A stretch of 64,000 nt of DNA, from contig CM059975.1 of assembly GCA_030490835.1 (NCBI GenBank), positions 49,095,174 to 49,159,173 on the forward strand, written 5' to 3'. Of this stretch, positions 45,386 to 54,829 are shown one piece after another. The stretch's first letter is position 1. Every line of letters begins with the position of its first letter. The position numbers were made by a program, and so were the translations under genes. The DNA is from Annona cherimola (taxonomy: Eukaryota > Streptophyta > Magnoliopsida > Magnoliales > Annonaceae). The notes under the pieces were generated by a model, which did not search any database, was not told the DNA's origin, and saw only the letters and a list, made by a program, of their open reading frames with translations.

Positions 45386-47188
45386 ATGGCATCCCAATCT
45401 ACTTCCGTTCCCGCATTTGCTGAAGGCCAATCCTTTACAAGGCCACCGTTGTTTGATGGGAACAATTTTGGATATTGGAAGCTTCATATGAAGCAACTCA
45501 TCATGGCTACCGATATGGACTCTTGGATTGCTATCCAAGATGGAGTAATACTGCCTACCGATGAAAGAGCTTCCAAATGGACCGATGAGGAAGTAAGAAC
45601 TGTTAAGAGCAACGCCAAAGCTATGAACTCTTTATTTTGTGCTCTTAATGCTTCTGAATATGATAGAGTATCCTCTTGCTTGACCGCCAAAGAAATATGG
45701 GATACGCTAACCTCTATCTATGAAGGAACTTCTCAAGTCCAAGGGACGAGAAGGAATATTTTGATTGGAGAACTAGAGAACTTTAGAATGTTAGAAACAG
45801 AAAATATTTCTGAAATGTTTGCTAGATTCTCTAAGATTACTAATGCTTTAAAAGGTCTTGGAAAAGCAATATCTGAATCTGAGCAGGTCATGAAGATTTT
45901 AAGAGCTCTACCCGAATCATGGACTCCAAAGATCACTGCAATTGAAGAAGGCAAAGACCTCAACACGCTGAAGCTCGAAGACTTAATCAGCTCACTTATG
46001 TCACATGAGCTAATTAAGAAAAGGAATGAAGATCAACACAGGGGCAAAAGAGCAATTGCCTTAAAAGTCGCACAAGACACCGATGACACATCTTCTTCTC
46101 AAAATGACGACGAGATTGCTCTACTCACAAAACGATTCAGAAAATTTGTGAGGAAAGGCAAAAATTTCAGAAGCTTCAAAGAAAGAACTCCCCAAGAGAA
46201 GAAGAAAGAATCAACCAAGTGCTACCGATGCGGCGGTTCGGGACATATGCAGGCTCAATGTCCAACTCCCGAAGAAAACAAGGCAAAAGAACAAAGAAAG
46301 GATCGAGGGAACAATAGAAGATTCCAGAAATACAAAGGAAGAGGCATGTACGTAAATGATGAAGAATCTACGACGAGTAGCTTCTCAACCGATGACAAAG
46401 AGGCGGAAGAATGTGCAAGAATTTGCTGCATGGCACAAATCGAGCAAGGAGAACAAATTACCTCAACAAAAGACACAAGCAATGAAGAGGTAAGTTCCAA
46501 ACTCTCCCTTTCTAATTCAAGTTATTCTTCCTCTCATGAATGCCTCAAATGTACTGAATTAGATGAACTACAAACTGCATATGATTCATTATATGAAGAA
46601 ATGAAGAAATTAGGAAGCAAGTTTACAATTAAGAAGAGACAATGTGATGCAACAATAATTGTAAATGGTAAACTTGCAGAAAGATTAGTCAAATTGAAAG
46701 ATGAAACTGAATTGCTGAAAATGGAGAACAAATCATTAAATGAATCATTAGCTAAGTTCTCTAATCCAGGAGAAAGTGTTAAAATGTTTCTGAATATGAC
46801 CTCCCAAACACATAAAAGAGGTCTTGGGTATCATACATTTGAGCAAGGAGAAAGTAGCAAATCAAATGAACAAATACTTGAGAAAAATCAAACTAAAAAT
46901 GCATCTATATACAAGCCACAAAAGAAAAATTTTAAGTGGACTAGAAGACCAATGATTGAACCTTTGCATGCTTGGAGACCTACTCCAAGATTACCTTTGG
47001 CTTGTAATTTCTGCAATAAGATGGGTCATAAAACTTACAAATGTAATTTTAAGAAACTATATGACCATGGTGTTAAATTAGTTTGGGTTCCAAGAAACAC
47101 AAGATTTGGGCTTTCAAAGTTAGATCAACTTAGATTAGATTCTATTACTAACCCAAATGGACCCATAAAATGGGTACCAAAAAGATAA
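45386..47188 (+). CDS. gag: Element 2 Gag (600 aa)
   Basis: Capsid/nucleocapsid polyprotein that forms the particle in which the RNA is copied. The first ATG after the primer site begins [15 protein letters not shown]. Residues 20-210 are the copia-type Gag (UBN2-like) fold with [18 protein letters not shown] and [28 protein letters not shown] knuckles are [14 protein letters not shown] (279-292) and [14 protein letters not shown] (540-553). Acidic Ser-rich (325-345) and coiled-coil-like Lys/Glu-rich (395-460) stretches lie between. Long for a copia Gag, as usual in Sireviruses. A strong splice donor falls exactly after codon 368. Pol is in the +1 frame. Confidence 0.95.
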   Translation: MASQSTSVPAFAEGQSFTRPPLFDGNNFGYWKLHMKQLIMATDMDSWIAIQDGVILPTDERASKWTDEEVRTVKSNAKAMNSLFCALNASEYDRVSSCLTAKEIWDTLTSIYEGTSQVQGTRRNILIGELENFRMLETENISEMFARFSKITNALKGLGKAISESEQVMKILRALPESWTPKITAIEEGKDLNTLKLEDLISSLMSHELIKKRNEDQHRGKRAIALKVAQDTDDTSSSQNDDEIALLTKRFRKFVRKGKNFRSFKERTPQEKKKESTKCYRCGGSGHMQAQCPTPEENKAKEQRKDRGNNRRFQKYKGRGMYVNDEESTTSSFSTDDKEAEECARICCMAQIEQGEQITSTKDTSNEEVSSKLSLSNSSYSSSHECLKCTELDELQTAYDSLYEEMKKLGSKFTIKKRQCDATIIVNGKLAERLVKLKDETELLKMENKSLNESLAKFSNPGESVKMFLNMTSQTHKRGLGYHTFEQGESSKSNEQILEKNQTKNASIYKPQKKNFKWTRRPMIEPLHAWRPTPRLPLACNFCNKMGHKTYKCNFKKLYDHGVKLVWVPRNTRFGLSKLDQLRLDSITNPNGPIKWVPKR

Positions 47189-47210
47189 GATTTATTTCCT
47201 TATTTTTCAG
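46490..47210 (+). other. Candidate intron joining gag to pol, element 2 (721 bp)
   Basis: Donor GAAGAG|GTAAGTTCC fits the plant consensus perfectly. Acceptor TTCCTTATTTTTCAG|ACATG has a long pyrimidine run. The donor is after a complete gag codon (368) and the acceptor begins a pol-frame codon, so splicing would bypass the gag stop and the frame change, removing the second zinc knuckle. Both sites are conserved in element 1. No transcript evidence is available here; +1 ribosomal frameshifting in the short overlap (47169-47188) is the alternative. Confidence 0.5.
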
Positions 47211-47246
47211 ACATGTTTTAAGGCAAAGGCAAACAATGAATGGTTC

Positions 47247-50200
47247 ATGGATAGCGGTTGTTCAAGGCATATGACCGGTGAAAGAAGTTTGTTTCATAAA
47301 CTTAAGCCTTGCAACGATGGAATGGTTGCCTTTGGAAATAATGAAAAAGGTCAAATTAAAGGTAAAGGAAATATACTTAGTACCTCAAATGCATGCATGG
47401 AAGATGTTTTGTTTGTTGAAGGACTCAAACACAATTTAATGAGTATTAGCCAATTATGTGATAAAGGATATAAAGTTGTGTTTGAATCATCTATATGTAA
47501 TGTATTTGATGGAGAACATATCATGTTTAGTGGTAAACGACATGGAAATGTTTACTTGGTTTCACTTGATGAATTGAATGGTCAATGTCTTATGGCCATT
47601 GATAATGATCCATGGGTTTGGCATAAAAGGCTTGGACATGTAAACATGGGAAATATAAAGACCCTTTGGAAAAAGAATTTGGTAGAAGGATTACCAAAGT
47701 TGAAATATGACAAAGACAAAATTTGCAAGGCATGTCAATTATCAAAACAACCCAAGATGCCTTTCTCTACCAAAAAGGAAATTTCCACCACAAAGCCACT
47801 TGAATTACTACATATGGATCTATACGGGCCATCCGACATTCTAACCATTGGTGGAAAGAAATATGTATTTGTCATAGTTGATGATTTTTCAAGATTCACT
47901 TGGATAATTCTCTTAGCTAGTAAAGATGAAGCCTTCTCTATGTTTGCAACTTTTGTGAATTTGGTGCAAAATGAAAAACAGAGTACTATTGTGACCATAA
48001 GAAGCGATCATGGTGGCGAATTTGAAAACAAACGATTCATGGAATTTTGTAATGAAAAAGGAATTCACCACACATTTTCTGCACCAAGAACTCCACAACA
48101 AAATGGAGTAGTTGAAAGGAAAAATAGAACTATACAAGAGATGGCTAGAACTATGCTAAATGAGAGCAATCTATCCAAGAAATTTTGGGGTGAAGCTGTG
48201 AGTACAGCTTGTCATGTTTTGAATCGTGTTACCATTCGAGCAATCTTGAAAAAGACTCCATATGAACTTTGGAAAGGAAGGAAACCAAATATATCTTATT
48301 TTCATGTTTTTGGATGTACATGTTATGTTTTAAACAATGGAAAAGTCAACTTGGGAAAATTAGATGCCAAAAGTGATGAGGCTATATTCCTTGGTTATTC
48401 ATCAAATAGCAAAGCATATAGAGTATTCAATAAACGAAATCAAGTTGTAGAAGAATCCATACATGTTGTATTTGATGAATTTAACCAAACTCCGAGAAAG
48501 GAGGATGAACTAAGTGATGCAGATGAGACGAAAGGCAAAGAACAACCAAAGGAACTCGAGCTCAAGCCAGAAAATCCAGAGGAGGAAGAGGTAAGTGAAG
48601 GTAATGAATCTTACAAACCTCCAACTGATTTAAAGTTTAAAAATGCCCATCCAATTGAACAAGTTATTGGAAACATATATGAAGGAGTAAAAACTAGAAG
48701 ATCAAAACAAAACGTTTATGGCCAATATGCGTTTGTATCGAAAATTGAACCAAATACCATTGAACAAGCTCTTAATGATGAAAATTGGGTTATTTCAATG
48801 CAAGAAGAGCTAAATCAATTCGAAAGAAACAATGTATGGCATTTAGTTCCTAGACCAAACAATCATACAGTCATTGGTACAAAATGGGTATTTAGGAATA
48901 AATTAGATGAAAGCGGTCTTGTAATTAGAAACAAGGCAAGATTAGTAGCCAAAGGGTATTCCCAAGAAGAAGGAATTGATTTTGAAGAATCGTATGCACC
49001 CGTGGCTAGATTAGAAGCCATACGCATCCTACTAGCATTTGCTTCTCATATGAACTTCAAATTGTTTCAAATGGATGTAAAAAGCGCATTTTTAAATGGT
49101 TATTTGAATGAAGAAGTATATGTTGAACAACCCCCTGGTTTTGAAGAAAAGAATCAATCAAAGTTTGTTTATAAATTAACCAAAGCATTATATGGACTAA
49201 AACAAGCACCAAGAGCTTGGTATGAAAGGTTAAATAGATTCTTGATTGATCATGAGTTTCAAAGAGGGAAAGTAGACACTACTTTATTCATCAAGTACAA
49301 AAATAAAAATATTTTGATTGTACAGATTTATGTGGATGACATAATATTCGGTGCTACTGATGAAAATCTTTGTCAAGAATTTTCTAAGATAATGCAGAGT
49401 GAGTTCGAAATGAGCATGATGGGAGAATTAAATTTCTTCCTTGGACTACAAATCAAGCAACAAAGTGAAGGAATATTTCTGAACCAGTCCAAGTATGTCA
49501 AAGAGATGCTCAAGAAATTTGGAATGCAGAATAGCAAAGGGGCAAACACTCCAATGAGCTCAACAATCAAAATCGACACGGATGAAAACGGTAAAAGTAT
49601 CGATCAAAAGCTTTATAGAAGCATGATTGGATCCTTGTTATATTTAACTGCTTCTAGACCCGATATCCTATTTAGTGTTTGTATGTGCTCTAGATTCCAA
49701 GCATGTCCAAAAGAATCACATCTACTTGCTGTAAAAAGAATTTTTAAATATTTGTTAAAAACTACAAATCTTGGACTATGGTATCCAAATGGGTCAACCT
49801 TTGATCTAATCGGCTATTCGGATGCAGACTTTGCCGGATATAAAGTAGATAGAAAAAGTACCAGTGGAACTTGTCAATTTCTTGGACATATGCTAGTTTC
49901 ATGGCACTCAAGAAAACAAACAAGTGTTGCACTATCTACTGCGGAAGCCGAATACATAGCCGCCGGTAGTTGTTGTGCCCAACTACTTTGGATGAAACAA
50001 CAGTTGAAAGACTATGGTATTGATTATGTTGATATTCCTATTAGATGTGATAATACGAGTGCAATTTGTTTAACTAAGAATCCTGTACTGCATTCAAGAA
50101 CCAAGCATATTGAAGTGAGACATCACTTTATTCGTGAGCATGTTGAGAATCATGATGTATGCTTAGAATATGTGAAAACAGAAGACCAAATTGCTGATAT

Positions 50201-50273
50201 CTTTACCAAACCATTAGCCAAAGAATCATTTTATAAAATTAGGAATGATATGGGGATGATAGAGCTAAATTAG
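47247..50273 (+). CDS. pol: Element 2 Pol (protease, integrase, RT, RNase H; 1008 aa from first Met)
   Basis: Polyprotein catalysing maturation, reverse transcription and insertion. Numbered from the first Met: protease start DSG at 2-4; pre-integrase zinc site H126, H131, C160, C163; integrase catalytic D191, D254, E290 (a D-D-35-E spacing); the integrase C-terminal [10 protein letters not shown] region at 339-348; RT motif A at 607-616 (D610) and YVDD at 695-698; RNase H D859, E900, D935. Trp531 is the residue lost to a stop in element 1. The frame is open upstream to 47169, so the Met is not necessarily the true start; Pol is presumably made as a Gag fusion. Sequence and gene order are SIRE/Maximus-like. 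Confidence 0.96.
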   Translation: MDSGCSRHMTGERSLFHKLKPCNDGMVAFGNNEKGQIKGKGNILSTSNACMEDVLFVEGLKHNLMSISQLCDKGYKVVFESSICNVFDGEHIMFSGKRHGNVYLVSLDELNGQCLMAIDNDPWVWHKRLGHVNMGNIKTLWKKNLVEGLPKLKYDKDKICKACQLSKQPKMPFSTKKEISTTKPLELLHMDLYGPSDILTIGGKKYVFVIVDDFSRFTWIILLASKDEAFSMFATFVNLVQNEKQSTIVTIRSDHGGEFENKRFMEFCNEKGIHHTFSAPRTPQQNGVVERKNRTIQEMARTMLNESNLSKKFWGEAVSTACHVLNRVTIRAILKKTPYELWKGRKPNISYFHVFGCTCYVLNNGKVNLGKLDAKSDEAIFLGYSSNSKAYRVFNKRNQVVEESIHVVFDEFNQTPRKEDELSDADETKGKEQPKELELKPENPEEEEVSEGNESYKPPTDLKFKNAHPIEQVIGNIYEGVKTRRSKQNVYGQYAFVSKIEPNTIEQALNDENWVISMQEELNQFERNNVWHLVPRPNNHTVIGTKWVFRNKLDESGLVIRNKARLVAKGYSQEEGIDFEESYAPVARLEAIRILLAFASHMNFKLFQMDVKSAFLNGYLNEEVYVEQPPGFEEKNQSKFVYKLTKALYGLKQAPRAWYERLNRFLIDHEFQRGKVDTTLFIKYKNKNILIVQIYVDDIIFGATDENLCQEFSKIMQSEFEMSMMGELNFFLGLQIKQQSEGIFLNQSKYVKEMLKKFGMQNSKGANTPMSSTIKIDTDENGKSIDQKLYRSMIGSLLYLTASRPDILFSVCMCSRFQACPKESHLLAVKRIFKYLLKTTNLGLWYPNGSTFDLIGYSDADFAGYKVDRKSTSGTCQFLGHMLVSWHSRKQTSVALSTAEAEYIAAGSCCAQLLWMKQQLKDYGIDYVDIPIRCDNTSAICLTKNPVLHSRTKHIEVRHHFIREHVENHDVCLEYVKTEDQIADIFTKPLAKESFYKIRNDMGMIELN

Positions 50274-50320
50274 GAAAAATAAAACAAGAAACCAAAATTT
50301 GAAAAGGCAAAACTGATGGG

Positions 50321-50500
50321 TCAAGTCGACTCCATGGGAGCCAAGTCGACTCCGCCAAGTCGACTTGGGAAAGTGAAGTCGACTCCGCTCCAGGAGCGAA
50401 GTCGACTCCACAGGAGCAAAGTCGACTCCGCTTCAATAACGAAGTCGACTCCGAGGGACCGAAGTCGACTTCGCCTAGGGCAAAGTCGACTCCGCGCGCG
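50321..50500. repeat. GTCGAC modules in the pol-ORF3 leader, element 2
   Basis: Nine GTCGAC cores in ~175 bp, mostly as AAGTCGACTCC, starting about 50 bases after the pol stop. The density is higher than in U3. They lie upstream of a CT-rich leader and ORF3. Confidence 0.95.
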
Positions 50501-50734
50501 ACCGTCCGACTTCCGCGAACTTCTCCCTTTTCTTCTCTTTCTTCTTCCTTTCCTCCCATTTTTCCTCCGAATCCTCTGTTTTTCTCTCTCTCTCTCTCTC
50601 GGCGACAGTTTTCTCCCCCTCCGGCGATCCGCTGTCACTCCCGGCAAGCCGCTGTCTCTCCATCTTCCACGTTTTCACACCCTTGGCTCTCACTCTCTCT
50701 CTTTAAGCTCTCCCTCTCACAGCTCTAAAGCATT

Positions 50735-50754
50735 CTCTATTTCATATTCTTCAG
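50735..50754 (+). promoter_or_regulatory. Candidate 3' splice site before ORF3, element 2
   Basis: A pyrimidine-rich run ending ATTTCATATTCTTCAG at 50754, 20 bases before the ORF3 ATG. Element 1 has a comparable acceptor although the leader sequences differ. Confidence 0.4.
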
Positions 50755-50774
50755 TCACTAAAATTCCAATTTCA

Positions 50775-52364
50775 ATGGCTCCAAAAGCTAAAACTCCTAA
50801 ACTAGCAGTCAAAAAGCCAAGCCAACGGCCAGTGCCTAGGCCATCCCAATCCTCCACAGAGGAAGATATTCCTAGAAGAGCAAGGACTCCATCCAAACGA
50901 GTTAGAGAGGAACCATCAACCTCGACGGGTAGACGGGTTCGATTCCAGACAACAACCCAGTCAACTGATAGAGCCCCACGATCAGAAAGCCAACCTGAAA
51001 GCTCGTATTCTTCGAGGATTCCTATCAAGAAGGGGCAAGTTCTAAAAATGCCCACTACTTATTTCAGGACAGAGCTACAGCATAGTCGCTTCTACAGAAA
51101 CTTCTATGAACGAAAGGTATTCATTCCTAAGATCATAGATTTCAAGTTCCTCAACGACTATGAGTTCGACATAGAAGAGTTGTTGGATTTCCAAGGATGG
51201 ATACAACTATTCAAATCCGATGAACGGATCTATCCTGATCTCACAAGACAGTTTTATTATTTATGGGACAACACCAAGTTTTGCACTTATGTCAAAGGCA
51301 CTGAAATAAATTTTGGGAGTAACAACTATCCAGATCAAGATGAAGCCTTGAGAAGAATTGGAAATATTCTTCAAGTACCTTTTGATGAAGAGAGGCTTCC
51401 CAAGGATCTGACTATGGACAAGATCTACAATGAGTTAACCAAAAGCAACAAGTACCATGCAGGCACCAAATTCCTACATTACATGGATCTTTCTCCCAGA
51501 CTCAGGGTTATCCGTCTATTGATCGCCCACTGTATTTTGCCAAAAGGAGGCGGAAGGAATCAATTGAATCCACAAGAAGCAATGATCTTGTGGAAATTAG
51601 TGAACAAAGTCAAGATCAGTCTTCCCAGACTATTCCTAGAAGCCTTAGCATCCAGGAAAGACAATCCGAGAGGCGTGTTACCTTATGGATCTTGGATCAC
51701 CAAGATTTTTGAGCGGGTTGAGCTCGACATTGACGGGGAACCATTTGAAGTCCCCAAGACGACCAACGCTATCAACAAGGCTTTGCTCCAACGCATGAAA
51801 ATCAATTTGGAGCAGTTTAGGGATGATCGCATCCGAGAGAAGCTTGGCGAGCCAGTCCGAGAACAAGAGGACAATGCACAAGCTGAGGGGGAGCAAGCTC
51901 CCGAGGCATCGCCTGAACGGCCTGCATCTCCTCTGTCACACGGATCACATTCTCCTCAAGGATCCGTTGCACCCGAACGCGTGCCGCCTACTTCAGATCA
52001 AATGGCTGCACTTCAAAGCCTCAAAAATGAGATCTTGGAAGCTATGGGTCATCAAGAAGATAGGATGACTAGCCTAGTGACCGGTGTGCTGAATGCTATC
52101 ACTGATATGCATTCCCGACAAGATCACATGGATCGGGAACTGCGTACCATCAAATATCACCTCGCCTCCGGACGTCACAAGAAGAGGCCTATGCCCGAAC
52201 TCGATCCATACGAATCGGGTTCAGTTCATAAAGCAGCATCTCCCGATCATGATATCTCCATCTACTCATCTGCCCAAAATCGTCCCATCAAACCAATCTT
52301 ATATCCGATCTCTCAATTTCAATTCACAAAATCATTAAAAGTTGATCGATTTTTGATAGTTTGA
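50775..52364 (+). CDS. Element 2 ORF3 (529 aa, plant transposon protein domain)
   Basis: The third Sirevirus gene; role unknown. The start at MAPKAK is chosen because element 1 begins at the homologous MAPKK; the frame is open 153 codons further upstream only through repeat and CT-rich leader. Residues 1-85 are basic and Ser/Thr/Pro-rich. About 90-340 is the conserved core (FYERKVFIPKIIDFKFL, DLTRQFYYLWD, MDLSPRLRVIRLLIAHC, RKDNPRGVLPYGSWITKI), resembling PF20167. An acidic/Pro-rich linker follows, then a coiled coil around MAALQSLKNEILEAMG to ELRTIKYHLASG. No signal peptide or membrane segment in this part, so an envelope role is not supported. It is only ~70% identical to element 1 ORF3, while Pol is ~97%. 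Confidence 0.88.
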   Translation: MAPKAKTPKLAVKKPSQRPVPRPSQSSTEEDIPRRARTPSKRVREEPSTSTGRRVRFQTTTQSTDRAPRSESQPESSYSSRIPIKKGQVLKMPTTYFRTELQHSRFYRNFYERKVFIPKIIDFKFLNDYEFDIEELLDFQGWIQLFKSDERIYPDLTRQFYYLWDNTKFCTYVKGTEINFGSNNYPDQDEALRRIGNILQVPFDEERLPKDLTMDKIYNELTKSNKYHAGTKFLHYMDLSPRLRVIRLLIAHCILPKGGGRNQLNPQEAMILWKLVNKVKISLPRLFLEALASRKDNPRGVLPYGSWITKIFERVELDIDGEPFEVPKTTNAINKALLQRMKINLEQFRDDRIREKLGEPVREQEDNAQAEGEQAPEASPERPASPLSHGSHSPQGSVAPERVPPTSDQMAALQSLKNEILEAMGHQEDRMTSLVTGVLNAITDMHSRQDHMDRELRTIKYHLASGRHKKRPMPELDPYESGSVHKAASPDHDISIYSSAQNRPIKPILYPISQFQFTKSLKVDRFLIV

Positions 52365-52365
52365 C

Positions 52366-52380
52366 AAAAAGGGGGAGATA
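52366..52380 (+). promoter_or_regulatory. Upstream polypurine tract, element 2
   Basis: AAAAAGGGGGAGATA directly behind the ORF3 stop, 345 bp before the LTR. Duplicate of the LTR-adjacent tract and conserved in element 1. Confidence 0.85.
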
Positions 52381-52696
52381 GAATAGGTGAGTTGAGTAAA
52401 ACTTTCTTTTGGGTTGGGTAGTTTTGTATCTAGGTTTCATTTTTGTTTTGTGTTGCATGAAACTTGATACATATATATGCTATTGATGAATGTTATGTTT
52501 GCTTAATATGTTATAAAGTATTCAACATGATTTGCTTGAAAATGATTTGCTTGAAATCCAATATGCCAAAATGATATAATAGTTGAAATTTCAAAAAGCT
52601 CTGACCTATATGACAAATGCTCTGTTTTTCAAAAAGACATATGAACATGATTAATGCTTGAAAGGTATCAACTCAAATGAAGTTTTGTCAATCATC

Positions 52697-52710
52697 AAAA
52701 AGGGGGAGAT
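52697..52710 (+). promoter_or_regulatory. Polypurine tract, element 2
   Basis: AAAAAGGGGGAGAT ending exactly at the 3' LTR start. Expected primer for plus-strand DNA. Confidence 0.95.
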
Positions 52711-54513
52711 TGTTGGAAACAATGTTTAAAACAATAAAAATTGACCAAATCTTGAGTTTCGATGATTAACAAGAACTAATTTGAGTATATAAAAGGTACT
52801 AATGTGTTTGATAAATGTTTAAGGAAAGCAAAGAGGTCAAGTCGATCTTCAAGTCGACTTGGACTTCGACTTGGGTGAAGTCGATCCCAAAGTCGACTCA
52901 AATATCGACTTGAGAATGAATCCCAAAAGCGCAACAGGTGAAGTCGCAGGTCAAGTCGACTCCACTTGCGACTTGGGAAGTCAAGTCGCAGACGAAGTCG
53001 ACTCCAGCATCGACTTCAAACAAAAGAAAATGTCCAGGGTTGATTTTGGGGGCACGAAGCTGCCCAAGTCGCAAACGAAGTCGACTCCAGGTGCGACTTG
53101 GGTCAAGTCGCAGACAAGGTCGACTCCAACTTCGACTTGAGGATTTTAGACTTGAAGATTGAAGTTTCAAGTTTATTCCAAGGATCATACTGAACTTTTT
53201 CAAACCCAAATGAGATGAAAAGTTCATTCACAAGGAAACAAATTAAGATTCTTGAAGATCAAAGCTAAGATTCATATTCAATGTTCAAATCAAGTCTATC
53301 AAGCCAAGGCAAATGTTCAAGCTTATTCAAATAAGGCAACACCCAAGTTATGGAGACCAAGTGAGTCCAAGACTAAGCGAGGAACAAGCATATATCATGC
53401 AAGGACTCTAACAGCTCAAAAGCTTTGCAAGGATCAAGCCGAATCTTGAAGAACAAAGCAGCTTCAGCAAAACCCGAGCCAAGTCGCAGGCTAAGTCGAC
53501 TTCAGATTCGACTTGAGTCGAAGTCTGAAATCAAGTCGACTAAAACTCAGACTTGGGAAATTGGAAGAACTGGAGTCGCAGACGAAGTCGACTCCAGATG
53601 CGACTTGGGTTGCCAAGTCGCAAGCCAAGTCGACTCCATCTTCGACTTGGGTATAACGGTCAAATTTTCGAACGTTGAAGTTCATTTATTGCGCACCAAC
53701 CACCTCCATAACGTTCATATTTTCTTCCCTCTATAAAAGGACCCTCAAATGAACGTGAAAAAGAGAAGAACATTACAAGATACTACTATATACTCTACAA
53801 AGTCCAAAGTGAGAAAAGAAGATCTAGAAAGGAATCCTATTTGCTTTTCTCCATTTCTGAGTGGTTCGTATACATTCTAAGGAAGAAGAAGAAAGCTTCA
53901 AGTTGCATGCGCCTTCATCAATATTCATCCAAAGCTGCTTCTACAACTTCTTCCTCGAGCTAAATCTGCCTACACAAATCTGTAAAGTGTAGTTTTTATT
54001 CATTTCTTTATTTGGTTGTATAAATCTTGATTTAGCTTGGGTAGCTAAGATCAAGTGTATGCAAAGTAGGGTGTGATTGGAGTGAGACTCATCACCTACT
54101 TGTGCAAGTGATTGTATATGCCCCCTAGAGCTTTGAATCTAGAAGAGAGCAAGTGGCTCTAGTTGTATATGCCCCCTAGAGCTTTGAATCTAGAAGAGAG
54201 CAAGTGGCTCTAGTTGTGTATGCCCCCTAGAGCTTTGAATCTAGAAGAGAGCGGTGACTCTAAGTGTATTCGTGGAATACATAGTGGAACCTAAGTCACA
54301 ACGGAGTGTGAGCTTGGAAGAGTGGAGTAGGGAAGGTTTGCCCGAACCACTATAAATCTTGTGTTCTACTGCTTTATCTTATTTGCTCTCCATTTGCTTA
54401 AAAAGGGGATTAACTTTTTCAAGGGGTTAAGATATTTGAAATTATCAAAGAAATTTTAAAGAACCCAATTCACCCCTCCCCTCTTGGGTTTAGCCATCAA
54501 CTCGGGACCAACA
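52711..54513 (+). repeat. Element 2 3' LTR (1803 bp)
   Basis: Same length as the 5' LTR and, wherever compared, the same bases. Module array 52841-53651, TATA 53732-53740, minisatellite about 54099-54251. Equal length and sequence indicate a very recent insertion or gene conversion. Confidence 0.97.
53732..53740 (+). promoter_or_regulatory. TATA box in element 2 3' LTR
   Basis: TATAAAAGG; a transcript from here would run into the downstream flank (54514 onward). Confidence 0.75.
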
Positions 54514-54518
54514 TATAA
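54514..54518. repeat. Element 2 target-site duplication (TATAA), right
   Basis: Matches 43530-43534. Confidence 0.95.
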
Positions 54519-54829
54519 TGCATCACTTAGATTTGAATAAAAATATAAAAATGCAAAAAGGGAAATGTTACACTTTTTTATTTTGTGTTTAAATAAGAGT
54601 ACATATTTCAATTCTAGCTTTAGTGTGTAAATTTAACAATATTACTAACCAAGTAGCTATGGAGACATTGCTTTAGAAAATGGAGGATAAACTCCCTATG
54701 CTAGGACTTAAAGCCTAGACCTCTCCCACTTAAGGCGAGATTCTTGTCAACTGCACTAGTCTCATATTGACGAAAACGTTACACTTTTGACATTAGTTCC
54801 ACATTGATAACTTGTGAAAATGCGAGTTA
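54519..54829. other. Flank of element 2, dispersed repeat fragment
   Basis: No gene. The phrase 'ctatgctaggacttaaagcctagacctctcccacttaaggcgagattcttg' (54698-54748) resembles non-coding DNA common in plant repeats, and 57640-57680 has a related 'ggttcaaagttggggagagattcttgac'. Identity not established. Confidence 0.4.

Larger units (their letters stand above)
43535..54513 (+). mobile_element. Sirevirus element 2 (Ty1/copia), 10.98 kb, apparently intact
   Basis: Complete element: 5' LTR 43535-45337, primer site, gag, pol, GTCGAC-rich leader, ORF3, two polypurine tracts and 3' LTR 52711-54513, with a perfect TATAA duplication. Both LTRs are 1803 bp and I found no difference between them in the stretches compared. 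All three genes are open. This is the best candidate in the window for a recently active, autonomous element, and it could supply proteins in trans to element 1. Confidence 0.97.

Noticed and set aside
47174..47210. A mini-intron GTACC...CAG at the gag end
   Set aside because: About 37 bp is shorter than functional plant introns; the GTAAGT donor at 46490 is far stronger and phase-consistent.
50316..50774. N-terminal extension of ORF3 (153 codons) with a hydrophobic stretch resembling a membrane segment
   Set aside because: It translates the GTCGAC leader and a CT-rich stretch that rarely yields stops; the start at 50775 is shared with element 1, whose leader differs.
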